Source: Littorina saxatilis
Lineage: Eukaryota; Mollusca; Gastropoda; Littorinimorpha; Littorinidae
Assembly (NCBI RefSeq): GCF_037325665.1
Contig: NC_090255.1
Span: forward strand, 22,012,827 to 22,076,826
Length of the DNA: 64,000 nt
Direction: 5' to 3'
The notes beneath the pieces were generated by a model. That model did not search any database, was not told the DNA's origin, and saw only the letters and a list, made by a program, of their open reading frames with translations. Made by a program: the position numbers and the translations under genes. Each line of letters starts with the position of its first letter. Positions within the stretch are counted from its first letter, which is position 1. Below, piece by piece: positions 17,136 to 28,115 of this stretch.

Positions 17136-20100
17136 TAGGGCATTCGGGCTTCCGGCCTCCGTCCTCGCATTCGGCGCTTCCGCTTTTCGCGGTCCCGTCT
17201 GGTGCTTTCCGGCTCCGCCCGGATTTACTGCTCCTTTCGCTTCCACTTCCTCCCGGATGTCGGTAGCTGAGGAGCAACGCCAGCCCTTCGGGCAGGTTTT
17301 GTCTCAGCTCTGGCCGTTGTAGTCAGCGTTTCAACCTTCGGTTGTCGCGTCGACTGCCGTTCCGGTTCCTGCGGCTGCAGACTTGCCGTCTTCTCTCTCT
17401 TAGCCTGGTCGAGGCATGAGTTAGGACGACGTCGGGGGGGACGGATTTCCGGTTTTCCGGTTATGCCGTTTCACCGGCCTTCCACCAGTACGTGGACTTC
17501 GGTTTTTTCGCCGGTTGTGTCGGACATTCAGTCTGTCGTCAGCGATTCCACACGTGCTGGTTATTGGGAAAAAGGCTTAACGCTGTCCTCTAAGCTGCGG
17601 CAGAGGTCACGTCGAAGGTTTTCCCGGGCGGGGCTTCGGCCTCCTACACTTCCTGTCTGGAAGCATGGGTTCTCCATCACAAGCGCACGTAGTGGCTTGT
17701 CTGGGGTTGATTGAGGACTGGCCTACGGGCGTTCGGGTTCCGGCCCCAGTCCTCTTCTGTTCTGTCTCACTCTTGTTCCGTCGTGGGCATTTGTGTTTCA
17801 CAAGTGCGGCAGCCGTTGTCGGCGTGGTGTTTCCGGTTTTACTGGAAGCATAAGTCCTCCATTTCAAGTACACGTTGCGGTTTTGACTGGAGTTGACAGA
17901 GGACTGGCCTACGGGCGTTTGGGCTTCCGGCCTCAGTCTACTCTATGCAACTTTCGCTTCCGTTTTTTGCGGTTTTGTCTGCTGCATTTCCGGCTCTGTT
18001 CGGATACACTTCTCCTCTTCCTGACACTCCTTCGGAGGTCGGTGGGTGAGGAACAGCGGCTGGCCTACGGGCATTTAGGCTTTTAGCCTCAGCCGGGGCA
18101 GTCTTCACTTTACCTGTTGGGTGTTGCGTTTACTGCCTATTCAGTTCGGGTGGCCCTGGACGTTTCCCCTATTCACGACCGTCAGTAGGGGGATAAGTCA
18201 GGTCTTTTTCCGGTTGGATGGTTTTCCGGTTTCCGGTCATCTCATTCATCAGTTTACCACCAGCAACTGTGACTTCGGTTTGCGTTCGTAGCTGAGCTAT
18301 TCTGGTTCTCAGTCTTTAGTCAGCAATCGAACACGTTCTGGATTTCCGTCGAAGCTCAAGCTTCGGCTCAGGATTTCCCTTGGGTGCATCGACATTGGTG
18401 GCTTCCTTGTTGGTTGACTTTGTTGTCGATGTCGGACTTCCGTTCCGTGAAGATAGGATGTTTTTTCTACTTCCGGTTCCTTAGTCACCTTTTGTAGGTA
18501 CCACGGTTTGCAGGTTTTGGCTAGGCCATCTCCTCCCGAAGGTGGTATCTCTAGTGTTTTGGTTCTGCCGCTGTTTCTACTATGGTTCAGTTCCGGAACA
18601 TGCTCAGCCTTGGCTGGCTTCGGCTACACGGGCTTCACCTTTTGTTCCTTCTTGCTTATTCAGCCTTTGGAACTTGCCTCCTTTCTCTACTCTGTTGGCC
18701 AGCCCTTGCTAGGGTGAGCATGGAGCAGATGAGGCTGCCCTTCCTTCTCTACGCTCGTACGGCGGGTGTCGGAGGGACTCGTTTCTTTCGCATTCTCAGT
18801 TCCCTGAACAGTCAAAGAGAGTCGCTTAAACTTTGCCTGCAGTAGAGATTCAGTCGAGTAGAGATCACCAGGTCTCTGACTGCTTTACAAGGGTTGAAGG
18901 AAGGTGGGGCTAGCATACTCAGAAACATGCTTAGCAGAAGCATGCTCATTCCTCTGGTTAAGCTAAGCTGGCAGCCAATAGGCAGCCTTGGCCGGGCAAC
19001 AGCCATTCCACGTTGCGGCGATGGTGGTTGTTGCCTTCCTGTTTCTTGTGGCTTGTGGGGTTCTCTGGCTTCAGGTTACCCCTGTTTGGCCACAAACGTT
19101 CGGACTTTGGTCCTTGTTGTCTTTCATTGAGTCGGACTCTGTCTTTCTCTAGTGATCAGACGCGTTCTGGTGTTTCGTCCAAACTTAAGGTTCACTTGAG
19201 TTGGCCTCGGAAGTAACATTCAGGTTTTCCTGAGGGGGCATTGTCTTGGACAATGGATGTTTGAGGAGTAGTTCTTTGTGGCTTTCCTCCTCTCTCTCAG
19301 GTTTTGGCTACTCTTCTCCTTCGGGCAGAGGTTTAGCTAAGGTTCGGTTCCTGTGACTTCAGTCTTGGGCCTTTCCTCTCTTCTTCCTCATCTTAGTATG
19401 AGGCGAGTCCGGATGACGTCTGTTGGGTCGGGTTTCCTTACAGTCGCCCGGCTACAAAAGGCAACTTTCTCTAGGGCGGTTGTCCGTTTTTCTCCGCGTT
19501 GGACTCTGTCTTCAGACAGGGACAGACGCGCTCTGGGTTTCTGGCCAAACTCAGGTAGGCTCTTGATTTGGCTAGGAAGTTAACTGCCTGTTTTTTCCCT
19601 GAGAACTCTGGTTTCGGGAGTCTTATGGCTGGCTGGCTTCACGGTTTACGTTTACCAGTCTTGGTTTTCTGCTTTCGGTTTTTGATTCACTCTCGATTAC
19701 CTTCAAGCAGACTGTTTTGGGAACATTCTGGCTTTTAGCCATTTTGTTTATGGTTGCCAGTCACATCGGTTTTTGACCACCGTGGGTCCTCACTTCCGGT
19801 AGCTTACGCACAGTCGTAAGTGGCTGCTGTCGGGTGCTACCTCTCTCCCTGCGTTCGCAGGGACTGGTAGGGGATAACTGGCGACCTTCTATTTGTGAGT
19901 TTTCTCTTCGAGGTGGACTCTGGTACTTAGTGCTTGGATGTCTCTCTCTCGCTCTTTCGTGGGGATTGGTCACTCTTATTTTGAGCTGACTTCTTTCTCA
20001 CAAGCCTTTTGGGCTTTACTACATCCCAAGGTTTGCAGACTTTGGCATGGTTGTCTTAAGGTCACCGCGGGGGTTCGTCCTTCTCAGTTGAGGGGACAAC

Positions 20101-20507
20101 CTTACGCACGGATCTTCTCAGGATATTAGCATTTCCTTCCAATAAAAGGGGGGGGGGAAGCTTGTCTTTCCCTTGGCTCGCCAGGGTTATTAATCCAAGG
20201 CTTGGGTCTATTCCTGTGCTGTTTTTTTACGGCTAGGAGATTGGAAGAAGTGCTGAGCACAGCTTTCTGGATCTCTGAGGTTGTCTCTTTCGCTTTGTCT
20301 GAGATACTTCTCGGCTGTCAATCATGACTTTCCTTGGTTCCCTCACTGCCCGTTGGCAGTGGGCCAGCCCTGGCAAGGGCTTTTGAGTGGGTTAGATTTT
20401 CTTTCCCACTGGGACCGCCCTGATTCTTTGGCAGCGGTCCAGGTTTTTTGGCAAGGTTTTTTGAGTGAGTTAGATTTTTCTTTCCCACCGCCTTGTTGTT
20501 GTAATCT

Positions 20508-20597
20508 GCTACATGTGATTCGGAGTAGGAATATGTAATTTAATCGAAAATTTTATTGTAAATTTTCATTTAATAAATATACCTACCCGAATCACAT
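20508..20597 (+). repeat. internal complementary region of DIRS-2
   Basis: 20508-20545 (38 nt) is the exact reverse complement of the left tip, and 20546-20597 (52 nt) of the right tip, joined at TTTAATC/GAAAATT. The junction fixes the element ends at 15161 and 20881. Confidence 0.9.
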
Positions 20598-20648
20598 AGT
20601 ATATTCCCTCCCGCCAACCCCGCTTTTGATTTGGAGAATTTATTCTTT

Positions 20649-20881
20649 AGGTCGAATGATATGAACCACGTGTTCAGTAGCAGTAGTGACGTGGCATGCA
20701 CGATGGGAGGTAACTCCCCGGGTGTATGGTCATTACCATGGCTACGTTTACACTTTTTGTGGTTGGGGTTGCTTCCCTTAGACGGTTAGCCTTTTCAGAA
20801 CCTAGCATCTCCGATTGTGTCAATGCTACATGTGATTCGGGTAGGTATATTTATTAAATGAAAATTTACAATAAAATTTTC
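20649..20881 (-). repeat. right inverted terminal repeat of DIRS-2
   Basis: Runs from AGGTCGAATGATATGAACC to GCTACATGTGATTCGG, followed by the AT-rich right tip ending ACAATAAAATTTTC. Confidence 0.88.
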
Positions 20882-21123
20882 GAATATAGTCAATTTTAGT
20901 CAAGCAGTATGTAAGAAATGTTAAGTCCTTTGTACTGGAAACTTGCATTCTCCCAGTAAGGTAATATATTGTACTACGTTGCAAGCCCCTGGAACAAATT
21001 TTTGATTAGTGCTTTTGTGAACAAGAAACAATTGACAAGTGGCTCTATCCCATCTCCCCCCTTCCCCCGTCGCGATATAACCTTCGTGGTTGAAAACGAC
21101 GTTAAACACTAAATAAAGATAAA
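20882..21123 (+). mobile_element. SINE-2 inserted copy, 3' part
   Basis: Resumes GAATATAGTCAATTTTAG and runs through CTTGCATTCTCCCAGTAAGG to GACGTTAAACACTAAATAAA plus a short A-rich tail. It is followed at 21124 by the right copy of the 12-bp duplication. Confidence 0.85.
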
Positions 21124-21352
21124 GGGGCTTGCAACGTAGTACAATGTATTACCTTACTGGGAGAATGCAAGTTTCCAGTACAAAGGACTTAACATTTCTT
21201 ACATACTGCTTGACTAAAATCTTTAAAAAAATTGACTATATTCTATACAAGAAACACTTAACAAGGGTAAAAAGAGAAACAGAATCCGTTAGTCGCCTCT
21301 TACGACATGCTGGGGAGCATCGGGTAAATTCTTACCCCTAACCCGCGGGGGG
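21124..21352 (-). mobile_element. SINE-2 host copy, 5' part
   Basis: GGGGCTTGCAAC (21124-21135) repeats 13786-13797, and the minus-strand SINE-2 then continues to TAACCCGCGGGGGG, its 5' end. Together with 13640-13797 this makes one complete copy. Confidence 0.85.
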
Positions 21353-21396
21353 CATATTATTGTGAACTGATCAGATTCTGCTTAACTAAACTTTAA

Positions 21397-21897
21397 AGGC
21401 ACAGTGCAGCTCACAGCCTTCGTTTTGCGTTTTTGTTGCAGCTGAGTGCATTTACAGTTCAAAAATCCTCCTATGGTAATAAAACAAACCCAAAACTACC
21501 CAACGACGACATCTGTGAAGCCGCTCGACAGTTTCTTGTTCACGCGAGTGCATAAATTAACCTAGTTATTACGTGGTGTTTGGTCGGAGTTCGATTCAAC
21601 TGAGTGATTCCGGCCTCCATTTTGTTTTACACAAACTCATGATGACGTCTGACATAGTTTGCTAGTGACGTGTCTTTTTGTGCATGATGTGGTGATCACC
21701 TGATCTAAATTTAGATCCAAAAATAGGCCAAGACCAGCCGGGTCCGAGTACGAAATTAATTCGTAAAAAAATCGCAGTTCTTGACTCTTTGGGTGCAAGT
21801 CAATGAAACTTGGTAGTTCTTCTAACGGATAGCTGCCTGAGGTATGACTAAAAGCCCCAGGGGCTCCGTGCACCTGGATTTGACAAGTTCAGTACCT
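21397..21897 (+). mobile_element. 501-bp TTAA-flanked MITE
   Basis: Begins AGGCACAGTGCAGC, ends CAGTACCT, and is flanked by TTAA at 21393-21396 and 21898-21901. The opposite-strand copy at 40079-40579 is also 501 bp and is flanked by TTAA. TTAA targets are typical of piggyBac-related elements, and TTAAAGG ends recall T2-type MITEs. No ORF. Confidence 0.85.
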
Positions 21898-21901
21898 TTA
21901 A

Positions 21902-22200
21902 TATTGACTTCAGTCTTGAAGTTTGACGAAGACAAAATATGGAGATAAGCAGTAAACGGACATTGTTGAAACTGGCACGGAAGTCTTTCCTTGAACAAGC
22001 TAATGCAGATAAACAGAGCTTTTGGTGCTTTAATGTGTTTCAAGTACCCCATATTAATTAAAGCATTCATCTTCGTTGTTATTTCGAGTGGCTTTTAGCA
22101 GAAATGTGTTTTTAACGAGACATTAAAGCAGCTCAGAGTGGATTGGTGTGTTGTCTTTCTGTTCATTTGTTCCCGAATGGCTAATTGCAGACTTGTGTGT
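21902..22200. other. no gene seen
   Basis: AT-rich single-copy-looking sequence without a recognisable feature. Confidence 0.4.
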
Positions 22201-22576
22201 ACCCCCTGCGGGTTAGGGGGAAGAATTTACCCGATGCTCCCCAGCATGTCGTAATAGACGACTAACGGATTCTGTTTCTCCTTTTACCCTTGTTAAGTGT
22301 TTCTTGTATAGAATATAGTCTATTTTTGTAAAGATTTTAGTCAAGCAGTATGTAAGAAATGTTAAGTCCTTTGTACTGGAAACTTGCATTCTCCCAGTAA
22401 GGTAATATATTGTACTACGTTGCAAGCCCCTGGAGCAAATTTTTGATTAGTGCTTTTGTGAACAAGAAACAATTGAAAAGTGGCTCTATCCCATCTCTCC
22501 CCTTTCCCCGTCGCGATATAACCTTCGTGGTTGAAAACGACGTTAAACACCAAATAAAGAAAGAAAGAAAGCATTC
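22201..22576 (+). mobile_element. SINE-2, full length
   Basis: Starts CCCCCTGCGGGTTAGGGGG and ends GACGTTAAACACCAAATAAA with a (GAAA)n tail. This is the cleanest copy in the window and a good reference for the others. Confidence 0.9.
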
Positions 22577-23000
22577 CGAAATATGTCTGTTAACCGGTGC
22601 CACAAATAACGGAGGCCATGCAGGCAATTTCAATCACACTGTTCCATCTACTGACGTCAAGATATCGACCTCTCCTCTGTTGAAAGCCATTTTCGTTCCC
22701 GTTTATGGTTAAGCATTTGTGTCCCTGTTTCTGATTGTCCTCTGCGTGTGTTGTGTGTGAGTTTTCCGTAACATTGTTGCTATAGTTCTGGTTGTCGTTG
22801 TTCTTGTTTTCATTGGCTTAAATATCATGCATTTACAATATCGTCGGCCACATTACTCGTTTGTTTCTAAGAGCACATTTATAAGTTTATCTTGTTGTGC
22901 TCCTTTATTATAACATTCAATTATGGCTTTGTATTTAATTTATGCAACTGAATTAAAAACACTGTTTGAACCAACCATCTCAGATGTGGCCAGGCTTGTG
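22577..23000. other. no gene seen
   Basis: Mixed sequence with GT-rich stretches. No coding region or repeat can be supported. Confidence 0.4.
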
Positions 23001-23010
23001 CATGGGATCT

Positions 23011-23354
23011 GTTTGTTCGTTCATGGGCTGAAACTCCCACGGCTTTTATGTGTAGGACCGTTTTTACCCCGCCATTTAGGCAGCCATACGCCGCTTTCGG
23101 AGGAAGCATGCTGGGTATTTTCGTGTTTCTATAACCCACCGAACTCTGACATGGATTACAGGATCTTTTTCGTGCGCACTTGGTCTTGTGCTTGCGTGTA
23201 CACACGGGGGTGTTCGGACACCGAGGAGAGTCTGCACACAAAGTTGACTCTGAGAAATAAATCTCTCGCCGAACGTGGGGACGAACTCGCGCTGACAGCG
23301 GCCAACTGGATACAAATCCAGCGCGCTACCGACTGAGCTACATCCCCGCCCTTA
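23011..23354 (-). mobile_element. SINE-3, full length, Thr-like tRNA head
   Basis: It is flanked by CATGGGATCT at 23001-23010 and 23355-23364. On the minus strand the head reads GGGGATGTAGCTCAGTCGG, an anticodon arm CTGGATTTGTATCCAG (loop TTTGTAT, anticodon TGT, Thr) and a B box GAGTTCGTCCCC. The body and a tail ending CATGAACGAACAAAC follow. The head folds well enough to show a tRNA-Thr origin but continues into the SINE without a 3' end. Confidence 0.9.
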
Positions 23355-23505
23355 CATGGGATCTAAGACCATCCCTCCACTTTGACATATCCTAAAATCA
23401 ACATCCCGACTGATTCCTGTGCAGATGGACATTTTAGACGAACTAATTCATTTCTGTGTTCTGCGCAATTGATTCATAAAATAGTCCAACTTTGCCCAGG
23501 AAGCA

Positions 23506-23765
23506 GTTTGTTTGTTTGTTTGTTTGCTTAACGCCAAGCCGTGCTGCTTTGACATATAACGTGCGCCACACACAAGACAGAAGTCGCAGCACAGGCTTCA
23601 TGTCTCACCCTTTCACATTATTCTGACACCGGACCAACCAGTCCTAGCACTAACCCCATAATGCCAGACGCCAGGCGGAGCAGCCACTAGATTGCCAATT
23701 TTAAAGTCTTAGGTATGACCCGGCCGGGATTCGAACCCACGACCTCCCGATCACGGGGCGGACGC
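23506..23765 (-). mobile_element. SINE-1, 5'-truncated
   Basis: On the minus strand it runs from the anticodon region (GCGTCCGCCCCGTGATCGGG) through the B box (GGGTTCGAATCCC) and TGCTCCGCCTGGCGTCTGGC to a (CAAA)n tail. The first bases of the head are missing. Full copies are 34784-35090 and 53786-54094. Confidence 0.88.
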
Positions 23766-23924
23766 ATGAAGAAGGATGCTCCCCGCCAACAAAACAAAAC
23801 AAACAAAAACAAGAAGGGCAAAGCCCATACGACTCACATGCTTGACCTCGACCTTTAGGGTAACTAAACCTAGCAATGACATCATACACTAAGAACTGCT
23901 TTACACATTTTTCCTACCAAAATA
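23766..23924. other. no gene seen
   Basis: Short A-rich spacer with AACAAAACAAAACAAAC-like runs. Confidence 0.35.
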
Positions 23925-24615
23925 CATGTGACCTTGACCCAAGGTCAAGGTCATCCAAGGTCATGCAACACAAAGCTGTTAATTCAAGACATAGGAAGTA
24001 CAATGGTGCTTATTGGCTCTTTCTACCATGAGATATGGTCACTTTTAGTGGTTCGCTACCTTATTTTGGTCACATTTCATAAGGGTCAAAGTGACCTTGA
24101 CCTTGATCATATGTGACCAAATGTGTCTCATGATGAAAGCATAACATGTGCCCCACATAATTTTTAAGTTTGAAACAGTTATCTTCCATAGTTCAGGGTC
24201 AAGGTCACTTCAAAATATGTATACAATCCAACTTTGAAGAGCTCCTGTGACCTTGACCTTGAAGCAAGGTAAACCAAACTGGTATCAAAAGATGGGGCTT
24301 ACTTTGCCCTATATATCATATGTAGGTGAGGTATTCAATCTCAAAAACTTCAGAGAAAATGGGAAAAATGTGAAAAATAGCTGTTTTTTAGGCAACATTT
24401 ATGGCCCCTGCGACCTTGACCTTGAAGCAAGGTCAAGATGCTATGTATGTTTTTTGGGGCCTTGTCATCATACACCATCTTGCCAAATTTGGTACTGATA
24501 GACTGAATAGTGTCCAAGAAATATCCAACGTTAAAGTTTTCCGGACGTCCGGACGGACGGACGGACGACTCGGGTGAGTACATAGACTCACTTTTGCTTC
24601 GCATGTGAGTCAAAA
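23925..24615 (-). repeat. hairpin-headed repeat, type 1, with AAGGTCA motifs
   Basis: On the minus strand it starts with a hairpin (GACTCAC, 13-nt loop, GTGAGTC), then TCTATGTA, a GTCCGTCCGTCCG run, AACTTTAACGTTGGATAT and several TTGACCTTGCTTCAAGGTCA blocks. The same order (GAGTCAC hairpin, TCTATGTA, CCGGCC/GTCC run, AACGTTGGACTTTT, AAGGTCAC) occurs in 24690-25227, so the two are divergent relatives. Class unknown. Confidence 0.6.
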
Positions 24616-24689
24616 AGAAAGAGGCAAAAAAGAAAGGCCTGAAGCAGCCTGCAGGCAACTGAGATGAAAAAAAAAATAAACCATTTTTT

Positions 24690-25227
24690 GAGTCACTTGA
24701 GAAAAAGTGACTATGTAATCGGTCAGTGTTAGTCTGGGCCGGCCGGCCGTCCGTAGACACCACCTTAACGTTGGACTTTTCTCGGAAACTATCAAAGCGA
24801 TCGGGTTCATATTTTGTTTAGTCGTGACCTCCAATGACCTCTACACTTTAACGATGGTTTCGTTGACCTTTGACCTTTTTCAAGGTCACAGGTCAGCGTC
24901 AAAGGAAAAATTAGACATTTTATATCTTTGACAAAGTTCATCGGATGTGATTGAAACTTTGTAGGATTATTCTTTACATCAAAGTATTTACATCTGTAGC
25001 CTTTTACGAACGTTATCAGAAAAACAAGGGAGATAACTAGCCTTTTCTGTTCGGCAACACACAACTTAACGTTGGGCTTTTCTCGGAAACTATAAAAGTG
25101 ACCGGGCTCAAATTTTATGTGAACGTGACTCATTGTGTTGTGAATAGCAATTTCTTCCTGTCCATCTGATGCCTCATATAATATTCAGAACTGCGAAAGT
25201 GACTCGATCGAGCGTTTGCTCTTCTTG
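24690..25227 (+). repeat. hairpin-headed repeat, type 2, copy 1
   Basis: Begins with an 8-bp hairpin (GAGTCACT..AGTGAC) and ends GTGACTCGATCGAGCG..CTCTTCTTG. The copy at 29050-29592 differs at only about half a dozen positions by eye. A partial inverted copy is at 37081-37405. It codes for nothing recognisable. Confidence 0.85.
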
Positions 25228-25229
25228 TT

Positions 25230-25750
25230 TTTTTTTCTTCAATATCTTGTTTTAAAAACAAGTGTCTGATGTTAAGGTCGCTTTTTCATAAACTGATAAA
25301 GCTTACACTTCGCACTCAAAAATAAGTTCACATTTCACATATGTTCAAGATGCAGCATGCAACACGATAAAAAAAACCCACAAAAACAACAAAACAAAAC
25401 AATATAACTTCAGCCAATTTATTACCTTCTATCGCCCGCACACAATCAGTAATAACCGCACGCTCCGACACGCACATCTACTAATCTAATTTGCACAAAT
25501 TAGTGACTCGCCCAGATCATTTAATTTGTTGCGGCATTTGTGTTCATAAAAATTGTACAGATAATAATGCATGCGTTGGGTTGATGACAGCCATTAATTT
25601 CCTGCTAATATTAAGCCGATTATTTTTTCTTTGAAAATTGTACAGATAATAATGTATGGCTGGGTTGATGACAGCCATTCATTTCCTGCTGATCATTGTC
25701 TCGGCTAAGCTGGTGGTGGATATTGGCCGTGGATATTAGCTTGTCTCGCA
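25230..25750. repeat. local duplicated sequence, no gene
   Basis: TGGGTTGATGACAGCCATT and TTTCCTGCTGATCATTG occur twice here (near 25575 and 25660) and again at 29810-29860. The two regions share order with the hairpin repeat upstream, suggesting an old segmental duplication. Confidence 0.55.
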
Positions 25751-25952
25751 TCGTTTCCTTCATGGTGTGTCAGTTTGTGAAATGCGGCTTTTTGCCCCGT
25801 CCGTTGTGCCCCTTTTGTTCTGCGCAGCCCTGTCACATTCAGTTGTGTCTGCTTGGACTTTTCTGGTAACAGAAACACAGAACACCAAAGAAATGCATGA
25901 GAATTTCTTATAATCGATTAAACTACAAAAACTTACAACAACAAAAAACAAG

Positions 25953-26591
25953 AAAGGTATGTTTATTACAGGAACCTTTCATTATGACAAAGCAAAACGT
26001 TACGGTCACTGATCTTCGACCCAGCGGTCTTGTAAGTTAACAAACGGACTGGGTGGCCGAGTGGTAACGCACTTGCGCTCGGAAGCGAGAGGTTGCGTGT
26101 TCAGGCCTGGGTCAGGCCGCAATTTTCTCCCCCCTTTCCTAACCTAGGTGGTGGGTTCAAGTGCTAGTCTTTCGGATGAGACGAAAAACCGAGGTCCCTT
26201 CGTGTACACTACATTGGGGTGTGCACGTTAAAGATCCCACGATTGACAAAAGGGTCTTTCCTGGCAAAATTGTATAGGCATAGATAAAAATGTCCATCAA
26301 ATACCCGTGGGACTTGGAATAAAGTAAAAAAAAAATTCCATCTCACACGGCATTAAGTCTCAATGCGCCACTAATAGTCAGAATGTTGACCCTGGGCGTT
26401 AAATGGAAGAAGAAGAAGAACACTTATTATACAGAAAATAAACTTATTTGACAAGCTGTCCAGAAGCTCGTTCGTCTTCTGCATCGTAAGTGTTTGTCTG
26501 TCTGTCCACTTCAAAGACCGCTGAGTCGAAGATCAGGAACCGTTACGCTTTGTTTTGTCATAATAATTAAATGTTCCAAAAACATACCTTT
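25953..26591. mobile_element. MITE with ~85-bp inverted arms, split by SINE-5
   Basis: The left arm from AAAGGTATGTTT (25953) through GTTACGGTCACTGATCTTCG to CAGCGGTCTT is mirrored by the right arm ending AAACATACCTTT (26591). Without the inserted SINE the element would be about 260 bp, mostly arms. No transposase. Confidence 0.65.
26045..26421 (+). mobile_element. SINE-5, tRNA-Ser/Leu-like head, (GAA)n tail
   Basis: The head GGGTGGCCGAGTGGTAACGC has the A box of type II tRNAs, and GGTTGCGTGTTCAGGCC sits at the B box. The body has CGTTAAAGATCCCACGATTG and a poly-A run, and the tail is GGGCGTTAAATGGAAGAAG. It is a single copy here, inserted in the MITE above. Confidence 0.75.
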
Positions 26592-26708
26592 CCAGGGTTT
26601 TTTTATTCTGAATTTTGGAACGTTGGCAGTATATTTGTTTGGGGATTTGTACAAACACTTAGAATGAGCCTCGAATAAACAGATTCCGAACAGATAGATG
26701 GATGACGT

Positions 26709-26878
26709 CCCAGTGAGGTAATATATTGTACTACGCTGCAAGCCCCTGGAGCAAATTTTTGATTAGTGCTTTTGTGAACAAGGAACAATTGACAAGTGGC
26801 TCTATCCCATCTCCCCCCTTTCCCCGTCGCGATATAACCTTCGTGGTTGAAAACGACGTTAAACACCAAAGAAAGAAA
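26709..26878 (+). mobile_element. SINE-2, 5'-truncated, with target duplication
   Basis: GATGGATGACGT flanks it at 26697-26708 and 26879-26890. Only the 3' 170 bp are present, starting CCCAGTGAGGTAATA, which is typical of incomplete reverse transcription. Confidence 0.9.
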
Positions 26879-26890
26879 GATGGATGACGT

Positions 26891-27489
26891 TCCAAATCAC
26901 TCATCAAGAAGAAAACAAGTGCTCATACGACTCCGTATTTGTCATACCCAATATGAATATGAATCGGAAACATATTTTCTGCTGCTCTAGCTTCATAGAT
27001 TTTGAAGACAATGACAATTTTAAACTTTCTGACTCGAACTCAAGCATACTGTGGGGACCTGGAAACAAGACCAGGATCAAAAAGACTGAAGTCATGTCGA
27101 GAAGTCATCCAACCATAAAGCGTTGGACGTTTCAAAGATCTGAGTCGGAAAAAGTTGAACACATTTTTTTTTAACCTAAACTTGACCCCACTGTGACCTT
27201 GACAGTTGAGACAGGTCATCCAGACTTGGCTTTTGTTCGGAGGTCATCAAACCATGGGAGTATTGTAACCGAGTGCCAAATGTTACCTACCCTGATCACG
27301 GGGTCAAATGTAACCGAGTGCCCCTTTCTCTCCAAACTCAGGCAATCAAACAAACGACACAGGTTAAATTACCAGGTTCTTTATTTCCATATGATGGTGA
27401 GGAGAAATGTGTGGGAAAACAGGGGTTTACCTTCAATACAAAACTTCCAATGTGTTACTCTTTTAAAACTTAAACAAACCAATACTCTA
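26891..27489. other. no gene supported
   Basis: ORFs up to 108 codons occur but show no motif. 27180-27260 contains one diverged unit of the tandem repeat seen at 28590-29040 (ACTTGACCCCACTGTGACC). Confidence 0.35.
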
Positions 27490-27728
27490 AATCCTTTACT
27501 CCAGAACTATACTCTATAGATCCTCACTCTAGAATTATACTCCAGAACTATACTCTAGATCCTCACTCTAGAACTATACTCCAGAACTATAATCTAGATC
27601 TCCACTCTAGAACTATACTCCAGAACTATACTCTAGATCCTCACTCTAGAACTATACTCCAGAACTATACTCTAGATCCTCACTCTAGAACTATACTCTA
27701 GATCCTCACTCTAGAACTATAGTCTAAA
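27490..27728 (+). repeat. minisatellite, CTCTAGAACTATACTCCAGA type
   Basis: Units of about 42-46 bp combining ACTCTAGAACTATACTCC and AGATCCTCACTC recur five to six times with little change. Confidence 0.9.
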
Positions 27729-27829
27729 AAATCAAAAGACCCGATGAAACTCTGATCTAAACAAACGAAGTAAAAAACAACCTAAAAACAATCCCCCCAA
27801 AAAACAATCTAACAAAACCTAATTAAAAC

Positions 27830-28115
27830 CTCGTCTTCTGAACCTAACTGAAACCCCGTCTACTGAAATCCAACTGAAATCTAACTGAACCCCTCTAACG
27901 AAACCCCGTCTACTTAAATCCAACTAAAATCTAACTGAACCCCTCTAACGAAACCCCGTCTTCTGAACCTAACTGAAACCCCGTCTACTGAAATCCAACT
28001 GAAATCTAACTGAACCCCTCTAACGAAACCCCGTCTACTGAACCTAACTGAAACTGACCCCGCCTACTGAACCCAGTCTACTAAAATCTAGCTGAACCCC
28101 TCTAACGAAACCCCG
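27830..28115 (+). repeat. minisatellite, AACCCCGTCTACTGAAATCC type
   Basis: Interlocked units (ATCCAACTGAAATCTAACTG and AACCCCTCTAACGAAACC) repeat with a period near 60 bp and with variant units of CTTCTGAACCTAACTG. Confidence 0.85.

Larger units (their letters stand above)
15161..20881 (+). mobile_element. DIRS-like tyrosine-recombinase retroelement 2 (fossil, broken)
   Basis: This 5.7-kb element has inverted terminal repeats at 15161-15374 and 20649-20881 and an internal complementary region at 20508-20597. It sits directly after the right TA of the Tigger element, and the interrupted SINE resumes as GAATATAGTC at 20882 without a target duplication. No reverse transcriptase, methyltransferase or recombinase is recognisable. 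The terminal repeats appear identical over about 190 bp by eye, so insertion is recent although the element is defective. Tip sequence (GATTAAATTACAT) is related to DIRS-1, making the two members of sister families. Confidence 0.8.

Noticed and set aside
16638-17246. 202-codon minus-strand ORF with repeated segments
   Set aside because: It is produced by the GC-rich tandem units inside DIRS-2, antisense to the element.
23275-23354. tRNA-Thr gene on the minus strand
   Set aside because: The cloverleaf is fair, but it is the head of a SINE-3 with a target duplication at both ends.
24807-25133. 108-codon ORF almost identical in three places (also 29172-29498 and 37176-37403)
   Set aside because: Conservation is explained by recent copies of a non-coding hairpin-headed repeat; there is no domain or codon signal.
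27490-28115. CRISPR-like or centromeric array
   Set aside because: Few, imperfect, interlocked units over 600 bp; ordinary minisatellites.
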